64,000 bases of DNA from Helicobacter sp. 12S02232-10 (GCF_002272895.1 NZ_MLAQ01000004.1:115308-179307); one strand, 5' to 3'. Positions 18,561 to 28,927 are shown, counted from the stretch's first letter. Program-made: numbers and translations. Notes: generated by a model not told the origin, from the letters alone.

Positions 18561-18915
18561 GCTTTTTTAAAGTTTGATAGATTTTTCTTGAAAACTCTTC
18601 CAAAATGGAATCAATTTGCATTTTTAATTCTGGATTTTCAAGCAAGTTGTTTGGCATAGGATTGGCAGTAATTTTGGCAGCTTTGATTTTTGAATAGTAG
18701 AAATTTTGCAGATCTTTCAAAAGACTTGTTTGCGTGAATGGTTTTTTAATGTCAGCTTTTTGTGAGGAATCGATAAGACAAATAGGTTTATCAGTCTTTA
18801 GTCTTATATCAGAGATGATAAAATCACAATCTTCAAAATTGCTTAGATTATCTTTAAGATAGCGTCTTAGTGCCTCTTGAAGAAGTGTTGATTGACACAT
18901 AATTGAAATTTTCAC
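18550..18915 (-). CDS. Small conserved hypothetical protein (HP0811-type position)
   Basis: 121 residues with no recognised domain. I chose the GTG at 18915 because GGAG sits six bases upstream. The N-terminus (MKISIMCQSTLLQEALRRYL) looks like a small alpha/beta fold. The C-terminus is a charged helix (IDSILEEFSRKIYQTLKK). There is no signal or membrane segment. It heads the operon rsmD-fliL-acpS and matches the position of HP0811. Function is unknown. Confidence 0.7.
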   Translation of the reverse strand: MKISIMCQSTLLQEALRRYLKDNLSNFEDCDFIISDIRLKTDKPICLIDSSQKADIKKPFTQTSLLKDLQNFYYSKIKAAKITANPMPNNLLENPELKMQIDSILEEFSRKIYQTLKKHEK

Positions 18916-19030
18916 AATAAACTCCGAAAACATTTTAAGTAATCATACAGATTTAACCTTTAAAATCCATACAATGGAGTTTTGAATAAATAAATTTGAT
19001 ACAATACCCGAAAAAACAAGGCGTTGAGTA

Positions 19031-20830
19031 ATGGCTGAGATACAACATATACGGAATTTTTCCATTATTGCCCATATTGATCATGGTAAAAGCACGCTTG
19101 CAGATCGCTTGATTCAGGAATGTGGCGGGGTTAGTGAGCGCGAAATGATGAGTCAGATTATGGATACGATGGATATTGAGAAAGAACGGGGTATTACAAT
19201 AAAGGCACAATCGGTTCGTTTGACTTACAAACTTGATGGGATTAGTTATGTGTTGAATCTCATCGATACTCCCGGACACGTGGATTTCAGTTATGAAGTT
19301 TCGCGATCTTTGAGTTCTTGCGAAGGGGTTTTATTGGTGGTAGATGCCTCTCAGGGTGTGGAAGCTCAAACGATTGCAAATGTTTATATCGCCCTTGAAA
19401 ATAATTTGGAAATTATTCCTGCCATTAATAAGATTGATTTACCTGCTGCAGATCCGATTGCAGTGGCAGAAGACATAGAAAATACAATTGGCATTGATTG
19501 TTCAGATGTTCTTTGTGTAAGTGCTAAAAGTGGTGTAGGCATTAAAGAACTGCTTGAAAGAATCGTGCGTCAGATCCCTCCTCCAAACGGAGAAGAAAAT
19601 GCCCCGACAAAGGCTCTGATATATGATTCTTGGTTTGATAATTATTTGGGAGCACTTGCTCTTGTTCGTCTAAAAGATGGAAAAATTGTTACAGGACAGG
19701 AAGTATTGGTGATGAATACAGGAAAAAAACACGAAGTTTTGGGTTTGTATTACCCTCATCCTGTCCATAAGGTCGCCACTAAAGAGATAAAATGTGGAGA
19801 AATCGGGATTATTTCACTAGGGCTTAAAAGCGTTACGGATATGGCCGTAGGAGATACGATAACTGATGCTAAAAATCCTGTTGCAAGTCCTATAGATGGC
19901 TTTATGCCTGCCAAACCGTTTGTCTTTGCAGGGATTTATCCTATTGATACCGATAAGTTTGAGGAGTTGCGTGATGCGCTCAATAAGCTTCGACTTAATG
20001 ATTCGGCACTAAGTTTTGAACCTGAAACAAGTGTCGCTTTAGGCTTTGGATTCCGCGTGGGTTTTTTGGGACTACTGCATATGGAAGTTGTTAAAGAAAG
20101 ATTGGAAAGAGAGTTTGGTCTTGATCTGATTGCTACTGCTCCGACTGTTGTGTATGAGGTGGTTTTGACAGATGGTTCAAAAGTGTTTGTTCAAAATCCC
20201 AGCGAACTTCCGCCTGAGCAAAAAATCGCCTCTATCAAAGAACCTTATGTAAGGGCTTCCATCATTACGCCAAGTGAATATTTGGGTAATATTATCACGC
20301 TTTTGTCTAATCGTCGTGGTGTTCAAGAAAAGATGGAATACCTCAATCAATCGCGTGTTATGCTTGTTTATGCTCTTCCAAGTAATGAAATTGTAATGGA
20401 TTTTTATGATAAATTGAAGTCTTGCACAAAAGGGTATGCAAGTTTTGATTATGAACCGATTGAATATAAAGAGGGAAATCTTGTAAAACTTGATGTGCGC
20501 GTTGCAGGAGAGATCGTAGATGCGCTTTCTGTTATTGTTGATAGGGATAAGTCTTATGAAAAGGGAAAATCATTAGTGGAGTCAATGAAAGAAATTATCC
20601 CTAGACAGCTTTTTGAAGTTGCCATTCAAGCAAGCGTGGGCAATAAAGTCATTGCTCGTGAAACGGTGAAATCAATGGGCAAAAATGTAACTGCGAAGTG
20701 TTATGGGGGAGATATTACAAGAAAAAGAAAACTCTTGGAAAAACAAAAAGAAGGTAAAAAAAGAATGAAAGCCATCGGAAAAGTTGAGCTTCCTCAAGAA
20801 GCATTTTTGACAGTCCTTAAAATTGATTGA
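19031..20830 (+). CDS. lepA: Elongation factor 4 (LepA), ribosome-associated GTPase
   Basis: 599-residue translational GTPase that acts on stalled or maturing ribosomes. G-motifs are [10 protein letters not shown] (G1), the RGITI switch region (G2), DTPGHVDF (G3) and NKIDLP (G4). The C-terminal LepA-specific domain is visible in [22 protein letters not shown] near the end. It is divergent from the rsmD operon, with a 115-base gap that must hold both promoters. Length is normal. Confidence 0.96.
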   Translation: MAEIQHIRNFSIIAHIDHGKSTLADRLIQECGGVSEREMMSQIMDTMDIEKERGITIKAQSVRLTYKLDGISYVLNLIDTPGHVDFSYEVSRSLSSCEGVLLVVDASQGVEAQTIANVYIALENNLEIIPAINKIDLPAADPIAVAEDIENTIGIDCSDVLCVSAKSGVGIKELLERIVRQIPPPNGEENAPTKALIYDSWFDNYLGALALVRLKDGKIVTGQEVLVMNTGKKHEVLGLYYPHPVHKVATKEIKCGEIGIISLGLKSVTDMAVGDTITDAKNPVASPIDGFMPAKPFVFAGIYPIDTDKFEELRDALNKLRLNDSALSFEPETSVALGFGFRVGFLGLLHMEVVKERLEREFGLDLIATAPTVVYEVVLTDGSKVFVQNPSELPPEQKIASIKEPYVRASIITPSEYLGNIITLLSNRRGVQEKMEYLNQSRVMLVYALPSNEIVMDFYDKLKSCTKGYASFDYEPIEYKEGNLVKLDVRVAGEIVDALSVIVDRDKSYEKGKSLVESMKEIIPRQLFEVAIQASVGNKVIARETVKSMGKNVTAKCYGGDITRKRKLLEKQKEGKKRMKAIGKVELPQEAFLTVLKID

Positions 20831-21005
20831 TTCAAAAAGAAGAAGAATGTGCGGTAAATTTTTTATATGCGATATGATAGACAAAATATTTTATTGCGCT
20901 TAGATTGAGAATGAGTGATAGGTTTGATTTAGTAATGCTTTCTTTATTTGAAAGATGAAAAGTAGCCAATAAAAATCTGAATATCAAATTTGAGAAAGGA
21001 AGAAA

Positions 21006-21398
21006 ATGATCAAAAAAATTTTGTTTTGTTTGATGTTGGGTTCAAATCTTTATTCTGAAGGGACGGTGAATGTGATTGAGATTATGCAACATCTTGAATA
21101 TTCCACAAGTTTGATATTAAAAGGGTTTTTGCACAACCAGCGTCCTTTAATTGATGAGGGAAGAGAAAAATTGAAAAAATCTCTAATAGAACTCAAGGGT
21201 GTCAATCCAAAGGTTTATCTTCCTTTGCATAAAAGAAATTTGGAAGTGGTTATTTTTAATAATTTTGCTCGGATGGATGAGCAGCTAGAGCTTATGGGAG
21301 AATATCTGAATAAAAAAGAAATGAACCGAGCATACAATGCATTTGATCGCATACTCAATGGTTGTTTCAAATGCCACGCAGTTGTCAGGGGTTGGTAG
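21006..21398 (+). CDS. Periplasmic cytochrome c'-like protein
   Basis: 130 residues with a short signal peptide (about residues 1-17, ending NLYS) and a helical body. A single haem-attachment motif CFKCH lies seven residues from the C-terminus (GCFKCHAVVRGW). A lone C-terminal CxxCH on a small four-helix protein is the layout of class II cytochromes c (c' or c-556). AAGGAAG precedes the ATG. Its partner and role (electron transfer or NO binding) are not shown by context; the neighbours lepA and yebC are unrelated. Confidence 0.7.
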   Translation: MIKKILFCLMLGSNLYSEGTVNVIEIMQHLEYSTSLILKGFLHNQRPLIDEGREKLKKSLIELKGVNPKVYLPLHKRNLEVVIFNNFARMDEQLELMGEYLNKKEMNRAYNAFDRILNGCFKCHAVVRGW

Positions 21399-21404
21399 TT
21401 TCAA

Positions 21405-22139
21405 TTAATTTACATTTGTATAGACAGCTTGGACATCATCATCTTCTTCAATTTTGTCCAAAAGCTTTTCTAGTTCGCTTAGTTGGGCTTCATCAAGAGA
21501 AATGGGATTATTGGGAATTCTTTTTAACAGAGCTTTTTTGATGTTTATCCCTAGTTTTTCAAATCCTTCCCCTAGTTTTCCAAAATCACTATAATCTCCA
21601 TATGCTACAAGGATTTCCCCTTCTTCTGTTTGAATGTTTTCAAGTTCTTCCAAGCCATAATCAATGAGACTTAGTTCCAATTCGTCCGACTGAATTCCTA
21701 TGGAATCGACAGCTTGTTTTTCGAATTCAAACACGCTTTTTCTTGAAAACATAAATTCTAAAGATCCGTTTGGAACAATAGAAGCTCCGGGGGTTTTATT
21801 GAAGTAGCTTTTGATATTTGCTATGGTTCTTGTGGGGTTGTCGGTTGTGCATTCTATAAAAATTAAGACACCATTGCTAGCCTTTCCTTCATATGTGATC
21901 TCTGAAAATATTCCATCTTTTCCTGCAGCCCTTTTGATGGCTGCATCAATATTATCTTTTGGCATATTTTGAGATTTTGCATTCGCAATAGCAGTGCGTA
22001 GTTTGGCATTCATTTCTGGGTCAGTTCCTCCCTCTTTTGCTGCTACTGTGATTGCTTTGGCAAGTTTGGGAAAAATTTTACTCATTTTATCCCATCGTTT
22101 TTCTTTGGCTGCTCTGCGATATTCAAATGCTCTTCCCAT
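21405..22139 (-). CDS. YebC/PmpR-family protein
   Basis: 244 residues with the family signature: N-terminal [30 protein letters not shown] and [28 protein letters not shown] at about 45-70, [26 protein letters not shown] in the middle and [11 protein letters not shown] at the end. The family has been described as DNA-binding regulators and, more recently, as factors aiding translation of difficult peptides. It converges on the cytochrome gene and lies in the same region as hemB, as HP0162 does in H. pylori. Confidence 0.92.
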   Translation of the reverse strand: MGRAFEYRRAAKEKRWDKMSKIFPKLAKAITVAAKEGGTDPEMNAKLRTAIANAKSQNMPKDNIDAAIKRAAGKDGIFSEITYEGKASNGVLIFIECTTDNPTRTIANIKSYFNKTPGASIVPNGSLEFMFSRKSVFEFEKQAVDSIGIQSDELELSLIDYGLEELENIQTEEGEILVAYGDYSDFGKLGEGFEKLGINIKKALLKRIPNNPISLDEAQLSELEKLLDKIEEDDDVQAVYTNVN

Positions 22140-22257
22140 TTGTTCTCCTGATTTTTGGTCAGGATTATATCAAAAGCGACGCAAAAAGTTTTAATAAGCA
22201 TTGGGTTTTTGTTATAATCTTTTACAAATAAAGTTATAGTTTTTTAAAGGATATTTT

Positions 22258-22887
22258 ATGCGTGACTTTAAAGGATTTTATTTTATGGTCATTTTTTTAA
22301 TTTCAAAGAGTCTGTTTGCCGTTGATGATCTCAAAATTTTTGTGGGTGCTGATACTAGAGGTACAGATAGTATTTATGATTCTAAATATTATGAAAAATC
22401 CTCAGGGAATTTGAGTGGGAAACGTTATGGGTATGAGGGATATCTTGGGGGTAGCATTGGCGTGGAGTATTTTTTTAATAAGAAAAATGGAGTTCGAACC
22501 TTTTTGGGGTTGGGATATGCAAATATAAAATTATTAAATAGCTTGGATAAATTTGATTTATTTTCGGGCGTAGCTACCAAGATTCAAGCTGATTATTTGC
22601 TCAATTATTACAGTGATAAAAAATTTGATTTTGGATTTTTTGCTGGCTTGGCTTAATTTAATGCTTATTATAAAAGAAAAAATGAAAATATTATTGCTAA
22701 TCAGCTTTTGATTGATATGGGTTTGAATATGACCATAAATTTAAAACATCGCATTGAAGTAAGCGTTGGGATTCCATTCTTTTCAAAAGGCAGATATAAT
22801 TCGGATGAATATGCCAATGTCGCCGTAACAAGAGAATTTAGTAATCTTTATTATGGCATCTCTTATGTGTTTTTATTTGATTTGTGA
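22258..22887 (+). pseudogene. Small outer-membrane beta-barrel gene interrupted by an in-frame TAA
   Basis: The ATG at 22258 (AAAGGA upstream) opens a secreted protein with signal MRDFKGFYFMVIFLISKSLFA and barrel-like strands (GYEGYLGGSIGVEYFF, TFLGLGYANIKL). A TAA at 22654-22656 stops it after 132 codons (FGFFAGLA stop). The same frame then stays open for 76 more codons and ends [11 protein letters not shown] at a TGA at 22885. The downstream part still reads like barrel strands, so one ancestral gene of about 209 codons is split. Its 3' end overlaps the hemB 3' end by 15 bases. A recent nonsense mutation or a base-call error would look the same. Confidence 0.7.
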
Positions 22888-23850
22888 TAAATACTTTGCA
22901 ACTTCTTTGGTGTGATAACTGATAATGATATCTGCTCCTGCTCGTTTGAAACTCAGCATCGTTTCAATCATTACCTTTTCATAATCAATGATTCCTGATT
23001 TTTGAGCCATTTTAAGCATTGAATATTCCCCGCTGACATTATAGACTGCCAAAGGCAAGAGCGTTCTTTCTCTAATATCTCTGACGATATCAAGATAAGC
23101 TAAGGCGGGCTTAACCATCAATATATCAGCCCCTTCGACCTCATCATTAAGGCTTTCAAGTATGGCTTCTCTGCGGTTTGCTGGATCTTCTTGATAACTT
23201 TTTCTATCCCCAAAACCTGGAGCCGATTGGGCGGCTTCTCGAAAGGGACCATAATAAGCGCTGGAAAATTTTGTTGAATAACTCATAATGGGGATGTGAC
23301 AAAATCCTGCTGCATCAAGCGCATTTCTAATTGTCAAAACCATACCATCCATCATTGTACTAGGAGCAATAATGTCTGCACCACTACTGCATAAAACGAT
23401 AGCTTGTTGGGCTAAGATTTCAAGAGTCGCATCGTTATCTACTGTTTTTAGTTTAGGATCAATAATGCCACAATGTCCGTGATCTGTGTATTCGCAAAAG
23501 CATAAATCTGCCGTGATTGTAATGTCGGGATGTTTTTCTTTGATGGTACGGATAGTTTTGGACACGATTCCCTGATCACTCAATGCTTCACTCCCGCAAG
23601 AATCTTTATGTGCAGGAATTCCAAATAATAAGATATGATAAATTCCTAGTTTTTTAAGCTCTTGGCATTCTTGCAGTATTTCATCTGGACTCATTTGATA
23701 AACACCTGGCATTGAAGAGATTTCATTTTTGATTTGACTTCCTTCAATTGCAAAAAGAGGATAGATAAAGTCTCTGATATCAAGTCTTGTTTCTTTGACA
23801 AGCTCTCTTAAGTTTTGATTCAAGCGTAAGCGACGTAATCTTTTGAACAT
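22873..23850 (-). CDS. hemB: Delta-aminolevulinic acid dehydratase (porphobilinogen synthase)
   Basis: Condenses two 5-aminolevulinate molecules in haem synthesis. The 325 residues show the metal-site segment [14 protein letters not shown], with three Cys of the zinc type. The two active-site lysines are seen in [17 protein letters not shown] and [10 protein letters not shown]. It is followed after 15 bases by the radical SAM gene upstream on the same strand. The 3' end overlaps the broken outer-membrane gene. Length is normal. Confidence 0.95.
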   Translation of the reverse strand: MFKRLRRLRLNQNLRELVKETRLDIRDFIYPLFAIEGSQIKNEISSMPGVYQMSPDEILQECQELKKLGIYHILLFGIPAHKDSCGSEALSDQGIVSKTIRTIKEKHPDITITADLCFCEYTDHGHCGIIDPKLKTVDNDATLEILAQQAIVLCSSGADIIAPSTMMDGMVLTIRNALDAAGFCHIPIMSYSTKFSSAYYGPFREAAQSAPGFGDRKSYQEDPANRREAILESLNDEVEGADILMVKPALAYLDIVRDIRERTLLPLAVYNVSGEYSMLKMAQKSGIIDYEKVMIETMLSFKRAGADIIISYHTKEVAKYLSQIK

Positions 23851-23865
23851 TGTTTTCTCCTTAAT

Positions 23866-24834
23866 TTAATATTCTATGCCGGCAGCTTTGAGTTTTTCTC
23901 GCAGATAACGCATTTGAATATTTTTATCAAAACACCATTTTGGGGCAAGCAATGTTTCATCGTGAGCCCCTGCGCTTACTCTTTGAATAACTACATCAGA
24001 AGGAATCATTTGCAGAGATTTTACAATCAAATCGGCATAATCGGTAAGCTCTATGGGTGTATAGTTTTTAGAATGGTAGAGTTTTTCTAAATAGGTTCCT
24101 GATACAACATAAAGGGGATGTATTTTTAACCCGTCTATTCCCCATTTTAAAACCGTTTGTAGAGAATGAAGCATCATTTCAGGAGTTTCTTTGGGAAGTC
24201 CATAGATTAAGTGTGCGCAGACTTTAATGCCTCTTTGCCTAGTTTTTTCAAACAACTCTTGCATACCTTGTGTTGAGTGTCCCCTATTGGTTGCTTTTAG
24301 TGTTTCATCATATACAGATTGTATCCCGTATTCCAGCCATATTTCTTTGCCTTTTTTGACATAATCTCCAAGCAAATCAAGCACCCGATCCTCAACGCAA
24401 TCCACCCGTGTTCCAATGCTCATACCTACTACATTAGGAAGGGCTAAGGCTTCCTGATACAGGCGCTTAAGTGTTTCAAACGGGGCGTAAGTATTTGTAT
24501 AGGATTGGAAATAAACCATATACTTCCTGACTGCAAATTTGTCTTTGTGAAAATTTGAATGCCATTTGAATTGTTCTTTAAGTTGGGCGACTTGATCTTC
24601 CAAAAGAGGATTTTGTGTGATTTTGAAATTCATTTCTACAGGCGAGGTATTTAAGTTTGAAATTTTAACGATACTAGGGGAGAAACTCTCATTTCTGCAA
24701 TAGATGCACCCACCTTTTGCGACGCTTCCATCAATATTTGGGCAAGTAAATCCTTGAAGTGAAATAGGGATTTTTCTAACCCTTTGACCAAATTTTGATT
24801 TAAAATATCTTCCGATCGTAAGTATTTTTTTCAA
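23866..24834 (-). CDS. YhcC-like (TIGR01212-type) radical SAM protein
   Basis: 322-residue radical SAM enzyme of unconfirmed function. The cluster ligands are three Cys in CPNIDGSVAKGGCIYC near residue 35 (spacing C-X11-C-X2-C). YFQSYTNTYAP and VVGMSIGTRVDCV are typical of the YhcC group. The longest open frame begins inside purF. I place the start at the TTG at 24834 (MKKILTIGRYF), four bases after the purF stop, because AGGA lies about eight bases upstream and the N-terminus then fits the family. Co-transcription with purF is likely. Confidence 0.8.
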   Translation of the reverse strand: MKKILTIGRYFKSKFGQRVRKIPISLQGFTCPNIDGSVAKGGCIYCRNESFSPSIVKISNLNTSPVEMNFKITQNPLLEDQVAQLKEQFKWHSNFHKDKFAVRKYMVYFQSYTNTYAPFETLKRLYQEALALPNVVGMSIGTRVDCVEDRVLDLLGDYVKKGKEIWLEYGIQSVYDETLKATNRGHSTQGMQELFEKTRQRGIKVCAHLIYGLPKETPEMMLHSLQTVLKWGIDGLKIHPLYVVSGTYLEKLYHSKNYTPIELTDYADLIVKSLQMIPSDVVIQRVSAGAHDETLLAPKWCFDKNIQMRYLREKLKAAGIEY

Positions 24835-24838
24835 TTCT

Positions 24839-26233
24839 TTATTCCTGTAAATCTTCAATATAATTCTCATCAAAGCACGCTTGACAAAATTTTTCTTCAC
24901 CAGCGTTTTGGATGCTATTTTTAAGTCCTTGCAAAGATAAAAAAGCCAATGAGTCTGCACCGATAAAATCTCTAACTTCTTCAATGGAATGATTGGCACA
25001 GATGAGTTGGGATTTATCTGGTGTATCCACGCCGTAATAGCAAGGAGATATGGTTGGAGGAGAGCTAATAAAGAGATGGATTTTTTTGGCCCCAGCTTGT
25101 CTTAGGATTTTGATGATTTGCTTGCTTGTAGTGCCGCGTACAATCGAATCATCAATAATAATGATTTCTTTTCCTTCAATGATTTCAGCTATAGGATTTA
25201 ATTTTAATTTTACTTTTAGTTCTCTAGCGGATTGAGTGGGTTCAATGAAAGTTCGCCCCACATAATGGTTTCGAATAATGCCTAACTCAAAAGGAATGCC
25301 ACTTTCTCTTGAATACCCTATGGCAGCGGCCACTCCGCTATCAGGAACAGGAATAACCATATCGGCTTTGATTTTATGTTCTTTGGCAAGCTCTATACCC
25401 ATTTTTTTGCGGATTTCATAGACATTTCTTCCAAAAACTTTACTATCAGGGCGTGCAAAATAGACGTATTCAAAGATGCAAGGCTTAGGATTGGCAGCAA
25501 AGATTTTTATAGATTTTGGCATTGTGATATGTTTCGAATAAGCGCCTTCAAAAACAAGCATTTCACCAGGCTCTACATCTCGAACATATTCAGCCCCGAT
25601 CAGATCAAATGCACAAGTTTCGCTTGCGACGATATAGCCTACACTACCATCGGGATTGGTAATTTTACCTAAACTCAAGGGTCGCAGTCCGTATTTATCT
25701 CGGACTGCAAACATTTTTGTTCTAGATAGAAAAATAAGGGCATAAGCACCTTCTATTTGGTTGATAGCATCAGTAATTCTATCGACTAATTGGTGTTTAT
25801 GGCTTTTAGCGATGAGATGGATTAGATTTTCTGTGTCCAAATGGCTTTGGAATATAGCTCCATCTTCAATGAGGTTTTTTCTGACTTTTTTTGCATTGGT
25901 TAGATTTCCATTATGAACGATGGCTAATTCGCCAAGGCTATATTTTGCAAAAATTGGCTGACAATCATCAATCGAATCTTCTCCTGCTGTGGAATAGCGA
26001 TTGTGACCAATGCTTGAATTCCCTTGCAGTTTTTTTAATGTATTTTCATCAAAGACTTTGGTCACTAAACCGCTATTTTTGTAAGTGGAAATCTTTTCCC
26101 CATTAGAAGAACTGATACCGCTGGCTTCCTGCCCTCTGTGCTGCATTGAAAAGAGTGAGTAGTAGCTGAGTATTGAGGCGTTGTATGCGTTATAGATACC
26201 TACAACTGCACATTTTTCATTCCAATCTTTCAT
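24839..26233 (-). CDS. purF: Amidophosphoribosyltransferase
   Basis: First committed enzyme of de novo purine synthesis: PRPP and glutamine give phosphoribosylamine. The 464 residues start MKDWNEKCAVVGIYN. The Cys at position 8 would be the N-terminal nucleophile of the glutaminase domain after propeptide removal. The PRPP loop is IIIDDSIVRGTTSKQI, in the C-terminal phosphoribosyltransferase domain. H. pylori is known to lack this pathway, so its presence helps exclude that species. No other pur gene is in the window. Confidence 0.95.
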   Translation of the reverse strand: MKDWNEKCAVVGIYNAYNASILSYYSLFSMQHRGQEASGISSSNGEKISTYKNSGLVTKVFDENTLKKLQGNSSIGHNRYSTAGEDSIDDCQPIFAKYSLGELAIVHNGNLTNAKKVRKNLIEDGAIFQSHLDTENLIHLIAKSHKHQLVDRITDAINQIEGAYALIFLSRTKMFAVRDKYGLRPLSLGKITNPDGSVGYIVASETCAFDLIGAEYVRDVEPGEMLVFEGAYSKHITMPKSIKIFAANPKPCIFEYVYFARPDSKVFGRNVYEIRKKMGIELAKEHKIKADMVIPVPDSGVAAAIGYSRESGIPFELGIIRNHYVGRTFIEPTQSARELKVKLKLNPIAEIIEGKEIIIIDDSIVRGTTSKQIIKILRQAGAKKIHLFISSPPTISPCYYGVDTPDKSQLICANHSIEEVRDFIGADSLAFLSLQGLKNSIQNAGEEKFCQACFDENYIEDLQE

Positions 26234-26305
26234 ACCAAATCCCCTTTAGCTCAAACATTATTATTCCATAATGTAACAAATAAATCATAAAGTATTTTAC
26301 CGATT

Positions 26306-27562
26306 TTATTTGCTCTTTTCAGGCACAACGCAGAAATTTTCGACGATACATCCGTGGATAATAAAATAGTTAGTATCATCTTGATGTTCGTATGTGATAT
26401 TGAAGTTTTGGGCATCCAATGTGTTTTTGATGATATACATACCCAACCCGAATCCTTCAGAATTTACTTTTGTAGAGTCTTTAAAATAAGGTCTGAAATA
26501 TTCTTTGAAGTCCATTTTTAAGGGATTCCCTTTATTGGAAATGATAAGACTGTATTTGTCGGTATTGATAAGTACTTTTCCATCTGAACCGTATTTAATG
26601 GCATTATCCAAGAGATTTTTGACAGCTATTGCAAAAAGATCGAAATCAGCCTTGATTAAATCATTTGGGCTTAAAAGTGTAATTGGGTCAGTACTCATTT
26701 TGTCAATCAAGAGCATTTTTTTAGTGCATTCAATCAACTCATCGACTAAAAATTCTCTTTTATTAAGTTTATAGCTTTGAGAGGAGAGTTGTTCAATTTT
26801 TGCAAATTGGTTGATCAAGGTATTCAATCGTTCAAAAGCAGATGAGAGTCTTTCTTTTTGCAAAGGGTTTTCAACCATTTCTGCAGTGATCCTGCCTTTT
26901 GTAATTGGGGTTTTGAGTTCGTGCATAATAGAGCGGAGGAAAAGTGTTCTAGATTCATTGAGGGCGGCAATTTTTTTGATGGCATTGTTAAATTCATTTG
27001 CAAGTTCTCCAATTTCGTCTTGTTGATTGATTTTGCAATTGATATTGAGTTTACCGTTAGAAAAATATCGAATTTGTTGCCTGAGTCTTTTGAGAGGCAA
27101 AAGACTTTTTATCACCAATGCAAATAAAAACGTAAGCAGGAGTATCCCTGCAAACGTGATGAGATAATAGTTTTGGTAGGAGGTTTTAAACGTGTCTTTA
27201 TAAAGCGTGACTTTATCTTGAGTTTCTAAGAGAATAAAAATTTCATTATTTTGCTTGATGGTTTTAGCTAACAAGCCATTAAAGCCAGCAGGAAATTTTT
27301 TGTAATTAAGCAAAACTTCTTTAATTTTGGCTTCAGAAGTTGTTTTAAATCCGAGATCTTTGAGATATTTTTCTATGAGTTCAATATTGCCGTTGTGGGC
27401 TAGAATTTGGTTGATGGTAGCAGTAAATTGTCTGTATTTGATTTCAGACTGGTTATCTTCGTATTCAATTTGAGATTTGATAAAATAAAAAGAGAAAGCG
27501 AAAAAACTAAATAGAGCAAATAAAAATAAGATGGCAATCTTAAAAAATATAGAAGTTTTCAT
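26306..27562 (-). CDS. arsS: ArsS-like sensor histidine kinase (acid-responsive type)
   Basis: 418-residue inner-membrane kinase. An N-terminal TM segment (about 7-29) and a second near 132-155 enclose a periplasmic sensor. A HAMP-like linker, the H-box MHELKTPITKGRI and an ATPase domain (NLLDNAIKYG, GFGLGMYI) follow. It lies eleven bases after its response regulator. Close resemblance to H. pylori HP0165 suggests the ArsRS pair that controls urease and other acid genes. The homopolymer tract I recall at the 3' end of H. pylori arsS is not seen here. The signal is inferred, not shown. Confidence 0.85.
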   Translation of the reverse strand: MKTSIFFKIAILFLFALFSFFAFSFYFIKSQIEYEDNQSEIKYRQFTATINQILAHNGNIELIEKYLKDLGFKTTSEAKIKEVLLNYKKFPAGFNGLLAKTIKQNNEIFILLETQDKVTLYKDTFKTSYQNYYLITFAGILLLTFLFALVIKSLLPLKRLRQQIRYFSNGKLNINCKINQQDEIGELANEFNNAIKKIAALNESRTLFLRSIMHELKTPITKGRITAEMVENPLQKERLSSAFERLNTLINQFAKIEQLSSQSYKLNKREFLVDELIECTKKMLLIDKMSTDPITLLSPNDLIKADFDLFAIAVKNLLDNAIKYGSDGKVLINTDKYSLIISNKGNPLKMDFKEYFRPYFKDSTKVNSEGFGLGMYIIKNTLDAQNFNITYEHQDDTNYFIIHGCIVENFCVVPEKSK

Positions 27563-27572
27563 TGATCGGGCT

Positions 27573-28253
27573 TTAAGATTCCAATTTGTAACCTACACCT
27601 CGGACGGAAATAATATACTTTGGTTTTTTGGGATCTTCTTCGATTTTGGCCCGCAATCTTCCGATGATAACATCAATGCTTTTATTTGAACTTTCTGGAT
27701 TGATAGATTCTGATTCAATCGCAATCGCCTCTCGTGAAAATACGTGTCCTTTTTTGCTGATAAGCAGAGTAAGTATTTCGTATTCAGCACGCGTAAGATC
27801 TAGTTTTTTATCTTTAAAGAATACTTCTCGACTATCTTTGTCAATCTTAAAGATTGAGCTTTTATCTTTTTCTTCATTTTTTCCTCCCTTTTGATTGTAA
27901 CGTCTTAAAAGGGATTGGATTCTAGCAAGCAGCTCTTTAGGATCGTAAGGTTTTGGAATATAATCATCAGCTCCATATTCAAGTGCTTTAATCTTATCAT
28001 CTAAGTCGCTTCTAGCAGATGAGATGATAATGGGTATATTTTTTTGTTTAGCGACTCGCTTGCAGACTTCAAGTCCATCAAGATTGGGAAGTGTTAAATC
28101 AAGCAATAAAAGATCATAATGTTGGGTTGCTATAGCACTCATTCCGGTATAAGGTTCATCATAATTAGTGACGTTAATATCGTGTTGTTTGAGGTATTCG
28201 CTCAAAATTTCTGCAAGTTCTATATCATCTTCTATCATCAATACTTCTAGCAT
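27573..28253 (-). CDS. arsR: ArsR-like OmpR-family response regulator
   Basis: 226 residues: a receiver domain with acidic pocket EDD at 8-10, phospho-acceptor Asp52 (LLLLDLTLP) and conserved Lys in PKPYDPKEL, then a winged-helix DNA-binding domain (LTRAEYEIL to [10 protein letters not shown]). The stretch [19 protein letters not shown] is almost identical to what I recall of H. pylori HP0166, supporting orthology. It is the first gene of the arsR-arsS pair, with its promoter in the 173-base gap upstream. It is unrelated to the arsenical repressor of the same name. Confidence 0.9.
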   Translation of the reverse strand: MLEVLMIEDDIELAEILSEYLKQHDINVTNYDEPYTGMSAIATQHYDLLLLDLTLPNLDGLEVCKRVAKQKNIPIIISSARSDLDDKIKALEYGADDYIPKPYDPKELLARIQSLLRRYNQKGGKNEEKDKSSIFKIDKDSREVFFKDKKLDLTRAEYEILTLLISKKGHVFSREAIAIESESINPESSNKSIDVIIGRLRAKIEEDPKKPKYIISVRGVGYKLES

Positions 28254-28426
28254 TTTTTACCTTATATAAGAGATATTTTTTGCTGAATGATACTATAAAA
28301 TTTATAAATAATACATATTTTTTAATTAAAGAATCCAAGATAAAGAGTTGATGGCAAAGGGATTTTACGTATTAAAATAGGACCTCAATTGAGTTTTATA
28401 CAATTAAGGAATCAATCAAATCACTA

Positions 28427-28684
28427 TCAATGTCCCAATTTTTCATCAATAATAGAAAGTTGGTATTGCAGATAATTGATAACCAAATCAAGTTTTGTGG
28501 GTAAATCTTTGATTTGAGGAGATTGGAGCCCCTCAAAGAGAACAAGTGTTTTTTCTCTAAGAGCATAAAGGAACTCAGATTCGCTTTTTGGAATAATTTT
28601 GGTTTCTGATGAATTAATTTCTTTTTCATTAGGGACATTTTCTATTTCTGTGAGGGTTTGAAGAATCATATCTTTTAATTCCAT
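28427..28684 (-). CDS. Small CiaD-C-terminal-like protein
   Basis: 85 residues from the ATG at 28684, which has AAGGTGG eight bases upstream; a GTG at 28696 is less well placed. The second half (FLYALREKTLVLFEGLQSP to DLVINYLQYQLSIIDEKL) resembles the conserved C-terminal segment of CiaD-like proteins of Campylobacterota, as I remember it. There is no signal peptide or membrane span. It overlaps the preceding small TPR gene by ten bases and closes the leuD-leuB operon. The function here is unknown. Confidence 0.55.
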   Translation of the reverse strand: MELKDMILQTLTEIENVPNEKEINSSETKIIPKSESEFLYALREKTLVLFEGLQSPQIKDLPTKLDLVINYLQYQLSIIDEKLGH

Positions 28685-28926
28685 TGCATCAACCACCTTT
28701 CAAATGTTTTTAATTCTTCTTGGCTTGAGGCGTTTATAAAAAGGTTTTTAGCCTTTACATCAGCTCGCTCAAGGTTTTTTATTTCTTCAGTAAGTCGTTT
28801 ATAAGCACTTTTAGCTTCCTGGTTTGTTGGATCTGTTTTGAGAATATTTTTATAAATCTCTAATGCCTCATCTTTTAAACCTTGAAGTTCATAAATACTT
28901 GCAAGAGTAATTGTTTTAAAACTCAT
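28675..28926 (-). CDS. Small TPR-like protein
   Basis: 83 residues. The first 50 form one tetratricopeptide-like unit (LASIYELQGLKDEALEIYKNILKTDPTNQEA); the C-terminus is FERWLMQWN. It starts one base after the leuB stop, with GAGG five bases before the ATG, and overlaps the next gene, so it is cotranscribed with leuB. Function is unknown; a small protein-binding module is the likeliest reading. Confidence 0.65.
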   Translation of the reverse strand: MSFKTITLASIYELQGLKDEALEIYKNILKTDPTNQEAKSAYKRLTEEIKNLERADVKAKNLFINASSQEELKTFERWLMQWN

Positions 28927-28927
28927 C

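Noticed and set aside
24835..24999. Extension of the radical SAM protein into purF
   Set aside because: The segment is in a different frame of a conserved purF end, and the TTG at 24834 has a ribosome site and family-like N-terminus.
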